Source of the DNA: Cupriavidus pauculus
Lineage (GTDB): Bacteria > Pseudomonadota > Gammaproteobacteria > Burkholderiales > Burkholderiaceae
DNA: 64,000 nucleotides
Assembly (NCBI RefSeq): GCF_022179805.1
Contig: NZ_BPUO01000003.1
Coordinates: forward strand, 372,001-436,000
Direction: 5' to 3'
Both the position numbers and the translations under genes were made by a program. This document shows, in pieces, positions 1 to 8,702 of the stretch (within the stretch, counting starts at the first letter, position 1; every line of letters begins with the position of its first letter). Below the pieces are notes generated by a model. The model was not told the origin of the DNA, searched no databases, and was given only the letters and a program-made list of their open reading frames with translations.

Positions 1-635
1 TGCGCCGAGCGCTGGCCCAGCTTCTCCTCGACACGGGTGACGGTATAGCCGGGCGCGCGTGGATCGACGATAAACAGGCTCGGCCCCTTCTTGCCTTCGG
101 GGGTTTCGGTGATGGCCGCAATGCAAATGCCGGCGCCGGCTTCATTGCCGTTCGAGATGAATTGCTTGCTGCCGTTCAGCACATAGTGGTCGCCTTCGCG
201 GCGCGCCGTGGTGCGGAAGGCGCCGGTATCCGAGCCCGCCTGCGGCTCGGTCAGCAGGCCGGCCACGATGGTCTCGCCCGATGCCATGCCGGGCAGGTAC
301 TTGCGTTTCTGTGCGTCGGAGCCCGCATGGGCCACCACGCCGGCCAACCCGTTGTGGACGTGCATGATGGTCGCAAAGCCTGCATCGGCGGCCGCGAATT
401 CGATGACCGCGAGGCAGTACTCCACGAAGGTCGCGCCAGAGCCGCCGTATTCCTCGGGCACGTGCATGCCGAGGAAGCCCAGCTCGCCAACCGCCTTCAG
501 TTCGCTGCGCGGCCACGCGCCCGTTCGGTCGCGCTCGGCGGCGGTGGCGGCCACCACCTCCTGGGCAACCTTGCGGGCGGCGTCGCGGATCATGACTTCC
601 TGCTCGCTCAGGAGCACGGACGATGTATCGCTCAT
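1..635 (-). CDS. Acyl-CoA dehydrogenase (3' end outside window)
   Basis: The reading frame starts with ATG at 635 and stays open to the window edge, giving about 211 residues of an enzyme that usually has about 380. The product would oxidise an acyl-CoA to the trans-2-enoyl-CoA with FAD. The N-terminal helical domain is followed by the substrate/FAD-binding signature near residue 120 (LLTEPQAGSD) and then the middle beta domain (NGSKQFISNGNEAG). The C-terminal catalytic domain lies off the window, so the active-site glutamate cannot be seen. The protein is very similar to the one encoded at 5992-7137, so the two are probably paralogues. It lies 59 bases after the MaoC gene on the same strand and is probably the last visible gene of that operon. 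Confidence 0.9.
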   Translation of the reverse strand, partial: MSDTSSVLLSEQEVMIRDAARKVAQEVVAATAAERDRTGAWPRSELKAVGELGFLGMHVPEEYGGSGATFVEYCLAVIEFAAADAGFATIMHVHNGLAGVVAHAGSDAQKRKYLPGMASGETIVAGLLTEPQAGSDTGAFRTTARREGDHYVLNGSKQFISNGNEAGAGICIAAITETPEGKKGPSLFIVDPRAPGYTVTRVEEKLGQRSA

Positions 636-694
636 TTTCTCTACCTCTTCTCGGATTCGTTCAGGCAATCGGCCAATCAGACCAATCAGGCCAT

Positions 695-1150
695 TCAGGC
701 AAACACGCGTACGATGGACTCCGCCACGCAGGCGGGCTTGTCGGCGCCTTCCATCTCGACGCTCATTTCATAGGTCAGCTGCGCACCGTTGTTGTCGAGC
801 TGCTCGAAGCTTGCCAGCCGGAAGTGCGCGCGCAGGCGGCCGTTGACCGGCACGGGGCTGAGGAAGCGCACCTTGTTCAGGCCGTAGTTGACGCCCATCC
901 TGACGTTCTGGATCGCGAACGCCTTCTGCGAAAAAATCGGCAACAGGCTAAGCGTCAGGAAGCCGTGCGCGATGGGCGCGCCAAAGGGGCCCTCGGCCGC
1001 GCGCTCCGGATCAACGTGGATCCATTGGTGGTCACCGGTCGCGTCGGCGAAAGTATTGATGCGCTGCTGGTCGATCAGGACCCAGTCGCTGGTGCCGACT
1101 ACCTCTCCCACCAGGGATTGCAGTTGGGCGATGGTTTCGTAGGTCTTCAT
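695..1150 (-). CDS. MaoC-family (R)-specific enoyl-CoA hydratase
   Basis: This is a 151-residue single-hotdog-domain protein of the MaoC/NodN type, which hydrates enoyl-CoA to 3-hydroxyacyl-CoA. The hydratase signature is visible around residues 33-60, with the catalytic Asp/His in FADATGDHQWIH and the following PFGAPIAHGFLTLSL. I chose ATG 1150 because it has a purine-rich stretch (GAGCGAGAC) just upstream. A start 15 codons further upstream is possible, but it adds residues the family normally lacks. It lies between two acyl-CoA dehydrogenase genes with about 58-base gaps, which suggests an operon for beta-oxidation of an unusual acyl chain. The substrate cannot be deduced. Confidence 0.88.
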   Translation of the reverse strand: MKTYETIAQLQSLVGEVVGTSDWVLIDQQRINTFADATGDHQWIHVDPERAAEGPFGAPIAHGFLTLSLLPIFSQKAFAIQNVRMGVNYGLNKVRFLSPVPVNGRLRAHFRLASFEQLDNNGAQLTYEMSVEMEGADKPACVAESIVRVFA

Positions 1151-1209
1151 GTTGTCTCGCTCGTCATGAGTGGGGGAAAGGTGGTGGCGTGGCACTTCGC
1201 CGCTTCGTA

Positions 1210-2358
1210 TCAGGCCGCGCCGGCGCGAAGCTGCGCTTGCAGGGCCGTCGCACAGGCCGCTTCGTGGCTGTCACTGCTGCCCAGTAGCAGGTCCGCCACC
1301 ACGGCGCGCTTGTAGTAATGGCCGACCGCGTACTCCTCGGTCATGCCGATGCCGCCATGCAGCTGGATGCCCTGGCCGCAGACGAACTTCGCGGCCCGGC
1401 CGATCAGCATCTTGGTGGCCGACAGCGTCTTGTGCCGTGCCGCGGCATCGTCATTGGCCAGCGATGCCAGCGCCGCATGCAGCATGGAGCGCGCCACCTC
1501 CAGCTCGGCGGCCATCTCGGCCATGCGGTGCTGCAGGGCCTGGAAGGACCCGATCGGCACGCCGAACTGCTGGCGGGTCCTGAGGTAGTCGGCGGTGAGC
1601 TCGATGGTCTTTTCCATCACGCCGATCAGTTCCGCGCACAGAACGACGGTGCCGCTTGCCAGGCCGGCACGCAGCGCAGGGAGTCCCTGCCCCGGCTCGC
1701 CCAGCACGGCTTGCGCCGATACCCGCACGCCATCGAACGCCAGTTCCTCGACCCAGCTGCCGTCGTGCAGCGGCAAAGCCCGCCGGTTCAGGCCCGGCGT
1801 GTCGGCCTCGACCTGCAACAGCGTGATGCCCTGCGTGCCCGGCACGACGGCGGAAACGATGAATGCGTGCGCGTCGACAGCACCCAGCACGAGCGACTTC
1901 GTGCCGTGCAGCACATAGCCGTCACCATCGCGCGCGGCGCGCAGCGACACCGGCTCCGGCATGCCGCGCGATGCCGGTTCGCTGTAGGCCAGCGCGATGC
2001 GCAGCGAGCCGGCGGCGAGCTGCGGCAGCTGGGCCGCCTTTTGCGCCTCCGTGCCGCCGGCCAGCAGGGTCTGCGCCGCCATGACGGCACAGCCGAGATA
2101 GGGCTCGACAACCAGTCCTCGCCCCATTTCCTGGGCGATGATCGCGGTATCGAGCAGCGTGCCGCCCAGGCCGCCATACGTCTCCGGCAGCGCGGCCATC
2201 AGCCAGCCGTTCTCCGCGAACAGGCGCCAGTTGCCGTCGCTGCCGCTACCGCCCGCCTTTAGCAGCGCGGTGCGCGCCTCGAAGGTGTACGCCTTGTCGA
2301 TGAAGCGGCGCACGCTGTCCTGCAGCAGTTGTTGTTCCGAAGTCAGATCGAAGTTCAT
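1210..2358 (-). CDS. Acyl-CoA dehydrogenase, PimD/FadE-like
   Basis: This is a complete 382-residue acyl-CoA dehydrogenase. The N-terminal part (FDLTSEQQLLQDSVRRFI) is typical. The central signature is divergent (IALAYSEPASRG), and the C-terminal flavin-binding part is GQGIQLHGGIGMTEEY. The segment where short-chain enzymes carry the catalytic Glu in a YEGT motif reads LLLGSSDSH, as in the small subunit of pimeloyl-CoA or sterol-type dehydrogenases. It may therefore work as a heteromer with the dehydrogenase encoded at 1-635; this is an inference from family knowledge. It is in the same orientation as the MaoC gene, 59 bases upstream of it. Confidence 0.88.
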   Translation of the reverse strand: MNFDLTSEQQLLQDSVRRFIDKAYTFEARTALLKAGGSGSDGNWRLFAENGWLMAALPETYGGLGGTLLDTAIIAQEMGRGLVVEPYLGCAVMAAQTLLAGGTEAQKAAQLPQLAAGSLRIALAYSEPASRGMPEPVSLRAARDGDGYVLHGTKSLVLGAVDAHAFIVSAVVPGTQGITLLQVEADTPGLNRRALPLHDGSWVEELAFDGVRVSAQAVLGEPGQGLPALRAGLASGTVVLCAELIGVMEKTIELTADYLRTRQQFGVPIGSFQALQHRMAEMAAELEVARSMLHAALASLANDDAAARHKTLSATKMLIGRAAKFVCGQGIQLHGGIGMTEEYAVGHYYKRAVVADLLLGSSDSHEAACATALQAQLRAGAA

Positions 2359-2543
2359 GCCATGTCCTTTGCGACGGACCCAGCGTCATCATCGCTGTCC
2401 TGCCAGTCGCTTAAATTTCGCTGCTGTCGCTCGCGCCGGGTTCTTCCGGAGGCCTCCGCGTACAGGCTTGCACGACCATCTTAGGGAGACAGGCCGGCTT
2501 TCCTCCCCTCCCTTTTTTGCGGGGGGGGGCGGTGCATCGGCGG

Positions 2544-3857
2544 CTACCCGCCAGGCACAGGGCGACGGCGACGCAGCCGCAAGCGCCCCAGCGCATCCAG
2601 TTCGCCTTGGTCCCGCGTCTTGAAGAAGCCGTCCGGCGTGAGGCTGTCGGCAGTCTTCTCGCTTGCCTTGTAGTAGCCCATCATCTGGCCCGGGCTCTTG
2701 ACCAGGACCTCCCCATTCCCGGCAATCCGGCATTCCACGCCCGGGTTGCACAAGCCGACATAGCCCTCGCAACCCTGCCCAGGAAGCGTCAGGTGCGAAT
2801 AGCCGAAGTTCTCCGGCAGGCCGTAGCCGACGATCAGCGTCAGCCCGGCCGCGCGGTACCACGCCTGCACTTCGCGCGGCACCGGCTCGCCGGCCACGAA
2901 GGCAACCCTGGCCTGGTCTAGCCCGATGCGGCGGCGCTGCAGCCGCCGCAGGCCACGCGACAAGCCGGGCACGGCGAGCAGCCAGCGATGCAGGCGCGGC
3001 GGCACGTAGCGGCTGAACGGCAGCCCGCACAACGCCCAGGCGCGCGGTATGACATGGAAGAGGGTCGGCCTGGCGCGGCTCAGGTCCTGCAGGATGGTGT
3101 CGGGCCGGTCGTAGAAGAACACGCGGTAGCCGAAGCACAGCGACGCGCATTCCACGACCAGCCTGCCGGCGCACTGCGACAGCGGCAGGTAGGCGAGCAA
3201 GCGGTCGGCGGACGTGCGCCGATGCTGCTGCGGCAGCAGGTCGTTGAGGGCGCGCGGCACCTCGCACAGGGTGCGGAAGCGGTGCATCACCCCTTTCAGG
3301 CGACCGGTGCTGCCCGGTACGTAGACGATCGTGGCGAGTGCGGCCGGGTCCGGCAACTTGACGGTCCGCAGCCGCGGCGTGGCCGCGACGATCGTGTACC
3401 ACGTCTTGCCCCGCCCCGGACCCGCCTGGGGCAAGCGGATGACCGGTATGTCCTGCGGCACCGCCGCTTCGGCTTCACGCCAGCGCGCGGCGTTCCCTGA
3501 AGGCCGGCCGACGAACACCAGGCGCGCCTCGCTGTGGCCCAGAACGTAGGCCACGCCGCTCCGGTCGGTGTCCGCGGACACGGTCACGCTGACATGGCCG
3601 GCGATCCAGATCGCCAGGTCCGCGATGATCCAGTGGGCGCTGTTCTCCCCGAGGATGGCGATCGCCGACCGGGGCGGCAGGTCCAGCGCCAGCAGGTGCG
3701 AGGCCATGCGCCTGGCCTCGTCCGCGACCTCGCACCAGCGGTAGTCGAGTACCGTGCCGTCCGGCTGGGGCTGTGTCAGGTACACCGCGAACGGTGACTC
3801 TTGCTCGCGTCGCAGCAGGCAATGCACGGGTGTCGGCAGGGATTGCGGATCAGGCAT
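2544..3857 (-). pseudogene. Acyl-CoA synthetase lacking its C-terminal domain
   Basis: The 437-residue frame matches long-chain acyl-CoA synthetases of the ANL superfamily through the whole large N-terminal domain. Visible parts are a degenerate P-loop (VPGSTGRLKG instead of TSGTTGxPKG), the A5-type motif YGLPENFGYS and the A8-hinge approach GELDALGRLRL. Just there it turns into Arg/Pro-rich residues and stops. The whole C-terminal subdomain of about 110 residues, including the A10 catalytic Lys, is missing, and I find no continuation in another frame. A homopolymer tract (six T, then G-C and nine G) lies at 2513-2530, right after the stop. The gene probably cannot form acyl-CoA. It lies upstream of the dehydrogenase operon and divergent from the intact synthetase at 4121. 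Confidence 0.72.
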
Positions 3858-4027
3858 GGCGGCGGTTCTTTTTCGACGGTCGATGGCGCAATGGCGGCGC
3901 GGCCCACGCGGGCCTGCATGCCGCAGGGTTTCGCTGACCCGAGGTTAGCGACGGCGGCGGGGACCGCGCCCCTCTCACGTCGGGAGGGATGCCGTGGCCC
4001 CCGCGCTCACCCGCTACCCCTGGCAGC

Positions 4028-4058
4028 CCCTTCCCCTCTCCTCAGGAGAGGGGAAGGG
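4028..4058. repeat. Intergenic hairpin repeat, CCCTCTCC type
   Basis: Two perfect 15-base arms (CCCTTCCCCTCTCCT and its complement) are separated by one base. The repeat lies in the intergenic space before the acyl-CoA synthetase start at 4121. Related hairpins with the same CCCCTCTCC core occur at 7277, 27108, 38362, 38460 and 60548. It is not followed by a T-run in the right sense, so it is not a standard rho-independent terminator. Confidence 0.8.
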
Positions 4059-4120
4059 CAAAAAAACGAGGCCCTACACTGCTCCGGCCAGATCACAGAA
4101 AGAAGATCACGGAGACAGCG

Positions 4121-5698
4121 ATGAAAATGGACTTCGCCCGCGTCATGGGGCAGATAGCCGTGCAGTTTGCCGACCAGGAGGCCTTGGTCAATATCGAGCG
4201 CGGACGGCGCTACACCTTCCGCGAACTTCACCGGTTGACCAACCGCATCGCCAACATGATGCATACCCGCCTTGGCCTGCGCCGCGGCGATGTCGCCCTG
4301 TGCATCCTCGAGAACGACAATCTCTCGCTGATGCACGCGTGGACGGCCTTCAAGAGTGATGTCGCGTTCGCCCACACCAACATCCGCGACGCTTTCGACG
4401 AACACCGCTGGCAGGTCGAGTTCATCCGACCCAGGGTTGCCTTTATCGAGACCGCGCTGCTGGACCGCTATGGCGACATGCTGCGCGAGCGAGGCGTGGT
4501 CGTGGTGTGCATGGATGCGCCACAGGTGCTGCGCGAAGGTATGCACCACTTCTGGGACCTGCTCGACGGTGTCGGCGACGTCGAGCCCGGCATCCAGTCC
4601 GATACCGGCACGGACCTGTTGATCTACCGTTTCACCGGCGGCACCACGGGACGGAGCAAGTGCGCGCAGTACACCATCGACAACTGGCTCGCGGCACGCG
4701 ACACCATGTACGCGGACCCCGAGCAGAGCGTGGCGCTGAACCACCGCACGCGCTATCTGCACATCGCGCCGGTCAGCCATGGCTCGGGCCTGTCCTTTCT
4801 GCCGACGCTGTTTCGCGGCGGTTGCACCCTGACGCAGAACGCCGCCGATCTGAAGGCCTGGTGCCGCAACGTCGAAGCGGAGAAGGTGACCACCACGCTG
4901 ATGGTCCCGACGCTGGTGAACGTCCTGCTCGAACTGCCCGAAGCCACGCAGCATGACCTGAGCAGTCTTCGTACGCTCTACTATGGCGCCGCGCCCATGA
5001 GTCCCGCCAAGCTGGGACAGGCGCAACAGCGCTTTGGCAATATCTTCTTCCAGCTCTATGGCGCAACCGAATGCGCGCAGGCGGTCTGCACCCTGACGCA
5101 GTCCGATCACCTGACCGCCGTCGAGACGGGCCGGCTCGCTTCGGCTGGCCGACCGACCATCGGCATCGAGATGCGCATCGTGGACGAAGCGGGCAACGAC
5201 GTCCCGCCCGGCGCCACCGGCGAGATCTGGCTGCGCGGCCGCGGCACGATCAGCGGCTACCACGGCAACCTGGAAGGCACGGCATCGGAGTTCACCGACG
5301 GCTTTTGGAAGTCAGGCGACCTGGGGTATATCGACGACGCCGGCTACGTGTTCATCGTCGACCGCAAGAAGGACATGATTATCAGCGGCGGGTTCAACGT
5401 GTACGCCGTGGAGGTGGAGGCATCACTGAACGCCCATCCCGCCGTTTCCATGTCGGCCGTCGTCGGGATTCCGCACGATAAATGGGGCGAGGCGGTGCAT
5501 GCGGAAGTCGTGCTGAAGCCCGGCTCCACGGTCAACGCCGACGCGTTGATCGAACACGTCAAGGACCGGCTCGGGCGTTTCAAGGCGCCCAAGACCATCG
5601 CCATGGTCGAGGCGCTGCCGGTCAGCGCGGTCGGCAAGGTGCTGCGCCGGCGCGTGCGGGAGAAATACTGGACGGACCAGCCCCGGCGGGTGTCCTGA
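4121..5698 (+). CDS. Acyl-CoA synthetase (AMP-forming), complete
   Basis: This 525-residue ANL-family ligase activates a carboxylic acid with ATP to acyl-AMP and then to acyl-CoA. Every core motif is present: the P-loop FTGGTTGRSK near residue 171, A5 YGATECAQ, the A7/A8 stretch SGDLGYIDD...VDRKKDMIISGGFN, and A10 LPVSAVGKVLRR with the catalytic Lys near the C-terminus. ATG 4121 is preferred because GGAGACAGCG lies directly upstream; the frame is open further upstream, but only through a hairpin repeat. It faces away from the truncated synthetase at 2544-3857 and probably supplies the activation step for this acyl-CoA island. The substrate is unknown. Confidence 0.93.
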   Translation: MKMDFARVMGQIAVQFADQEALVNIERGRRYTFRELHRLTNRIANMMHTRLGLRRGDVALCILENDNLSLMHAWTAFKSDVAFAHTNIRDAFDEHRWQVEFIRPRVAFIETALLDRYGDMLRERGVVVVCMDAPQVLREGMHHFWDLLDGVGDVEPGIQSDTGTDLLIYRFTGGTTGRSKCAQYTIDNWLAARDTMYADPEQSVALNHRTRYLHIAPVSHGSGLSFLPTLFRGGCTLTQNAADLKAWCRNVEAEKVTTTLMVPTLVNVLLELPEATQHDLSSLRTLYYGAAPMSPAKLGQAQQRFGNIFFQLYGATECAQAVCTLTQSDHLTAVETGRLASAGRPTIGIEMRIVDEAGNDVPPGATGEIWLRGRGTISGYHGNLEGTASEFTDGFWKSGDLGYIDDAGYVFIVDRKKDMIISGGFNVYAVEVEASLNAHPAVSMSAVVGIPHDKWGEAVHAEVVLKPGSTVNADALIEHVKDRLGRFKAPKTIAMVEALPVSAVGKVLRRRVREKYWTDQPRRVS

Positions 5699-5804
5699 CA
5701 AGCCACTGGCATCTGGCGGCACCCGCTTCGGGGGAGGTGCCGTGCCCGCCGGCCAGCCAGCCAGCGAAGACCGTCTTCGCGCTTGATCTCCGCGTTGCTT
5801 GACG

Positions 5805-5831
5805 CTCCGGCTTCTTGCCGGAGTCTTTTTT
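5805..5831 (+). terminator. Rho-independent terminator after acyl-CoA synthetase
   Basis: A 7-bp perfect stem (CTCCGGC / GCCGGAG) with a TTCTT loop is followed by TCTTTTTT. It lies about 105 bases downstream of the stop at 5698. Confidence 0.85.
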
Positions 5832-5879
5832 GCCTATCTTTCCAGGCCCGTGCCACCCGGTTCCCGCAGCACCCACGTC

Positions 5880-5973
5880 ACTCGTCTGAACTACTTCCAC
5901 TACCAGCCCGTCACCACGCGCTGGCTGGACAGCGACGCCAATGGCCAGGTCAACAGCGTGGTGCACTACGGCT
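5880..5973 (+). pseudogene. Remnant of 4HBT-type acyl-CoA thioesterase
   Basis: In one plus-strand frame the translation contains VTTRWLDSDANGQVNSVVHY. This closely resembles the N-terminal hotdog signature of 4-hydroxybenzoyl-CoA-type thioesterases (TRWxDxDxxGHVNNxxY). The similarity runs for only about 31 residues, then breaks into the 3' end of the convergent dehydrogenase gene. The usual catalytic-region Gly-His is Gly-Gln here. It is best read as the leftover 5' part of a thioesterase gene that once followed the synthetase. The match rests on recalled family consensus only. Confidence 0.6.
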
Positions 5974-5991
5974 ACGTCTCCTGCACGCCGG

Positions 5992-7137
5992 TCAGCCCAG
6001 GCTGCGCGCAATGATCAGCTTCTGGATATGACTCGTACCCTCGTAGATGCGGGTCACGCGCACGTCGCGCAGGTAGCGCTCCACCGGGAAATCCGTGAGG
6101 TAGCCATAGCCGCCATGGATCTGCAATGCGTCCGAGCAGACGTCTTCGGCCATATCGCTCGCGTACATCTTGGCCATCGCCGCCTCACGCGTGCAATCGA
6201 CGCCGGCATCGGCCAGACGCGCAGCGTGCAGGCAGTACTGGAATGCGGTCTCGACGCGGGTCGCCATATCGGCCAGGTCGAATGCCACACCTTGCAGCTG
6301 GTTGATCGGCGCACCGTAGGCCTCGCGCTCGGCGGCATAGGTAGTCGCGGCCTCCAGTGCTCCGCGCGCTGCGCCGGCGGCAATGAAGGCAATGCCGATG
6401 CGGCCGTCGGACAACGAACTCATCACCGTGCGATAGCCCTGCCCTTCCGCGCCCAAAAGGTCGCCCACTGGAGCGCGGTAGTTTTCCAGCGCGATCTGCG
6501 CGGTATGCGCGGTGTGCTGGCCAAGCTTTTCCTCGATGCGGGTCACCACGTACCCGGGCTGCTTCGGATCGACAAGGATCGTGCTCGCGCCCTTCTTGCC
6601 GGCCGTCTTGTCCGTCAGTACGAATGCGATGCCGACACCGGCTTCGTTGCCGTTCGAGATGAACTGCTTCGCGCCATTTAGCACATAGTGATCACCATCG
6701 CGCACGGCGGCGGCCCGCAGTGCAGCCGTGTCGGACCCCGCATGCGGCTCGCTCAGCAGGAAGGCGCCGATCGACTCCCCGCTCGCCATAGCGGGCAGGT
6801 AGCGCTGCTTCTGCGCCTCGGTAGCGTGTGCGGCGATGGTCGCGGCGACGAAGTTGTGCACGTGCACGATGGTGGCCAGTCCGGCATCCACCGAGGCGAA
6901 CTGATGCTGCGCCAGGCAAAATTCCAGCAGGCCAGCACCGGTGCCGCCATAAGCCTCGGGCACCAGCATTCCCATGAAGCCGAGTTCGCCAAGGACTTTC
7001 AGTTCGTCGCGCGGCCACGCGGATGCGCGGTCACGGGCCGCGGCCGTGGGGGCGATCAGTTCGGCGGCCAGCCGGCGCGCCGAATCGTTGATCAGGATCT
7101 GTTGCTCGGTAAGAAGTGCGGTATTGATGTCTGCCAT
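5992..7137 (-). CDS. Acyl-CoA dehydrogenase
   Basis: This is a complete 381-residue acyl-CoA dehydrogenase. The first signature is LLSEPHAGSD near residue 125, and the middle domain has NGAKQFISNGNEAG. The C-terminal part is GGYGYLTDFPVERYLRDVRV followed by TRIYEGTSHIQ, which holds the Glu that serves as catalytic base in short/medium-chain enzymes. ATG 7137 gives the usual family length; the frame is open for another 60 codons upstream with non-homologous residues. It is the closest relative in the window of the partial dehydrogenase at 1-635. It follows a small ORF that overlaps its start, downstream of the MBL hydrolase gene on the same strand. Confidence 0.92.
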   Translation of the reverse strand: MADINTALLTEQQILINDSARRLAAELIAPTAAARDRASAWPRDELKVLGELGFMGMLVPEAYGGTGAGLLEFCLAQHQFASVDAGLATIVHVHNFVAATIAAHATEAQKQRYLPAMASGESIGAFLLSEPHAGSDTAALRAAAVRDGDHYVLNGAKQFISNGNEAGVGIAFVLTDKTAGKKGASTILVDPKQPGYVVTRIEEKLGQHTAHTAQIALENYRAPVGDLLGAEGQGYRTVMSSLSDGRIGIAFIAAGAARGALEAATTYAAEREAYGAPINQLQGVAFDLADMATRVETAFQYCLHAARLADAGVDCTREAAMAKMYASDMAEDVCSDALQIHGGYGYLTDFPVERYLRDVRVTRIYEGTSHIQKLIIARSLG

Positions 7138-7547
7138 GGCGGTGATGGTTTGAAGTCCAGTCGTACAGTGGCGGTGCGCGGTGATACGGCCGCGCATTCC
7201 GCAGGAAATACAGGGTCCGGCGGGCTCGGTGCGGGACGCTTGCCCGGCGCGGCATAGAGCGCCGGAAGCGCCCTTTCCCCTCCTGTGAATGGAGGGGGGT
7301 GGCATACACGCGCCCACGGCACGGCGGCCGCCTCGCGAAGGTCCAGCGCACAGCGGGCGAGTTCCAGCAGCAGGCCGTGCCGGTCATGGATCAAGGCGTG
7401 CGCCGCGTGCCGTTTGACCCGCTCTAGCCGTTCGAGCCGCTCCAGCAGCAGGTCGCGCCATTGCCGCAACGCCAGAAGCGCCGGCGATGCGCCATCGGCG
7501 TCGGCCTCCGCGGCCAGGTACTCAGCGATGCCGGCGTCCTGCGTCAT
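7092..7547 (-). CDS. Small unknown protein, 3' part may be decayed
   Basis: The 151-codon frame begins at ATG 7547 with a strong Shine-Dalgarno (GGAGGGTGGC), which supports a real start. Residues 1-75 are a charged, probably helical stretch rich in Leu, Arg and Glu (LLALRQWRDLLLERLERLER). The second half is Pro-rich. It runs through a CCCCTCC hairpin repeat at 7277-7297 and overlaps the next gene's start by 46 bases, so the original stop may have been lost. I do not recognise a family. Its place between the MBL hydrolase and the acyl-CoA dehydrogenase suggests it was part of that operon. Confidence 0.45.
   Translation of the reverse strand: MTQDAGIAEYLAAEADADGASPALLALRQWRDLLLERLERLERVKRHAAHALIHDRHGLLLELARCALDLREAAAVPWARVCHPPPFTGGERALPALYAAPGKRPAPSPPDPVFPAECAAVSPRTATVRLDFKPSPPWQTSIPHFLPSNRS
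7277..7297. repeat. Short CCCCTCC hairpin
   Basis: Arms CCCCTCC and GGAGGGG flank a 7-base loop. It is a weak member of the intergenic hairpin group also seen at 4028 and 27108, and it lies inside the 3' half of the small unknown ORF. Confidence 0.55.
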
Positions 7548-7560
7548 GCCACCCTCCGTG

Positions 7561-7602
7561 CTGTTGCTGTTGCTGTTGCTGTTGCTGTCGCTGTTGCTGT
7601 TG
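7561..7602. repeat. Hexanucleotide tandem repeat (CTGTTG)7
   Basis: Seven tandem CTGTTG units, one of them changed to CTGTCG, lie between the MBL-hydrolase stop (7614) and the ribosome-binding site of the small downstream ORF. On the minus strand they would read as alternating Asn-Ser codons if translation began at the GTG at 7610. The unit length is a multiple of three, so a copy-number change would not shift a frame but would change spacing. Confidence 0.9.
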
Positions 7603-7613
7603 CCGCACACGGC

Positions 7614-8702
7614 TCAGGCGGACATTACGGGGCGCCTGGCGCGGTACCACGCCACACTGTCCGCATCGACCTGAACCTCGAGCTCGCCGAGCGCATCCAG
7701 GTAGTTCAGGTGGGCCATGGCTTCGCCTGTGGCGAGTGCGTACTGCAGCGCGTCGCAGCCCTTCACGGGAGTGGCGAACAGCACGGCGAACAGGTCGACA
7801 ACGCGCCGTGGTTCGCGCAGTGCCTCGCGCAACCGCGCGACGCCCCGCCACAGGGCCTGTTCCAGACGGTCGATGCGCGCGTGGAGCCCCTCGAACGGTT
7901 CATTGTGTGCTGGCAGCACCAGCGCCTCAGCCGGCACCCTGCCCCGGATGCGCGCGAGCGATGCCTGCCAGCCCGCAAGCGGATTGGCATCCGGCTCCAT
8001 CGGGTGCACCGATACATTGGACGAGATGCGCGGCAGGACCTGGTCGCCGGCAATCATCACACGCAGGTCGCGTGAATACAGGCACGCATGCTCGGGCGTA
8101 TGACCCTCCCCGATCACCACCTGCCAGTCGTGAGTGCCGATGCGCAAGATTGCGCCATCTTCTATCCGGCGAAAGCTGCCCGGCAGACGCGAGACCACCT
8201 TGCCCGCACGGCCAAAGCGGTTCCGGTAGCCGGCAAGCGCCGCTTCGCCCCAGCCGGCGCGCCGATAGAACGCAAGGCCTTCAGGCGGCGCTTCCTGTCC
8301 GACTTCCGCGACCATGGCGAGGCTGTGCAGGTATTCCAGCCGTGTCATCCACAGGCGGCACCCGAACCGCTCGGCAAGCCAACCGGCCATGCCGACGTGG
8401 TCCGGATGCTGGTGCGTGACAAACACGCGCGTGACCGGTCGCCCGCCGAGGGGGCCGGCCAGCAGCGTTTCCCACGCTTGTGCGGTTTCCGGCGACAGCA
8501 TGCCGGTATCGACGATCGCCCAGCCGTCGCCGTCCTCGATGGCCCAGACATTGATGTGCTTCAGCACATTGGGCAGTGACAGGCGCATCCACAGCACGCC
8601 GGGCGCGATCTCGATGGCCTGGCCGGGCCCCGGTGCGTCGCCGCATGGATAGTGCAGCCTGGTGACCGGCTGACCGAAGTGCTCGGAATCAGGGCGATAC
8701 AT
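7614..8702 (-). CDS. Metallo-beta-lactamase-fold hydrolase
   Basis: This 362-residue protein has the MBL-fold metal-binding motif THQHPDHVG. Further ligands are probable in GEGHTPEHACLY and in MIAGDQVLP. The N-terminal beta strands (IEIAPGVLWMRLSLP, then WAIVDTG) are typical of the fold. The family contains thioesterases, lactonases and glyoxalase-II-like hydrolases, and the neighbours make an acyl-thioester substrate plausible, but the sequence does not prove this. ATG 8702 (MYRPDSEHF) is the most likely start; longer upstream reading would pass through intergenic DNA. No signal peptide is seen, so it is probably cytoplasmic. The hexanucleotide repeat follows its stop. Confidence 0.85.
   Translation of the reverse strand: MYRPDSEHFGQPVTRLHYPCGDAPGPGQAIEIAPGVLWMRLSLPNVLKHINVWAIEDGDGWAIVDTGMLSPETAQAWETLLAGPLGGRPVTRVFVTHQHPDHVGMAGWLAERFGCRLWMTRLEYLHSLAMVAEVGQEAPPEGLAFYRRAGWGEAALAGYRNRFGRAGKVVSRLPGSFRRIEDGAILRIGTHDWQVVIGEGHTPEHACLYSRDLRVMIAGDQVLPRISSNVSVHPMEPDANPLAGWQASLARIRGRVPAEALVLPAHNEPFEGLHARIDRLEQALWRGVARLREALREPRRVVDLFAVLFATPVKGCDALQYALATGEAMAHLNYLDALGELEVQVDADSVAWYRARRPVMSA

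Noticed and set aside
7561-7602. Tandem repeat considered as CRISPR
   Set aside because: The unit is six bases without spacers; it is a simple-sequence repeat.
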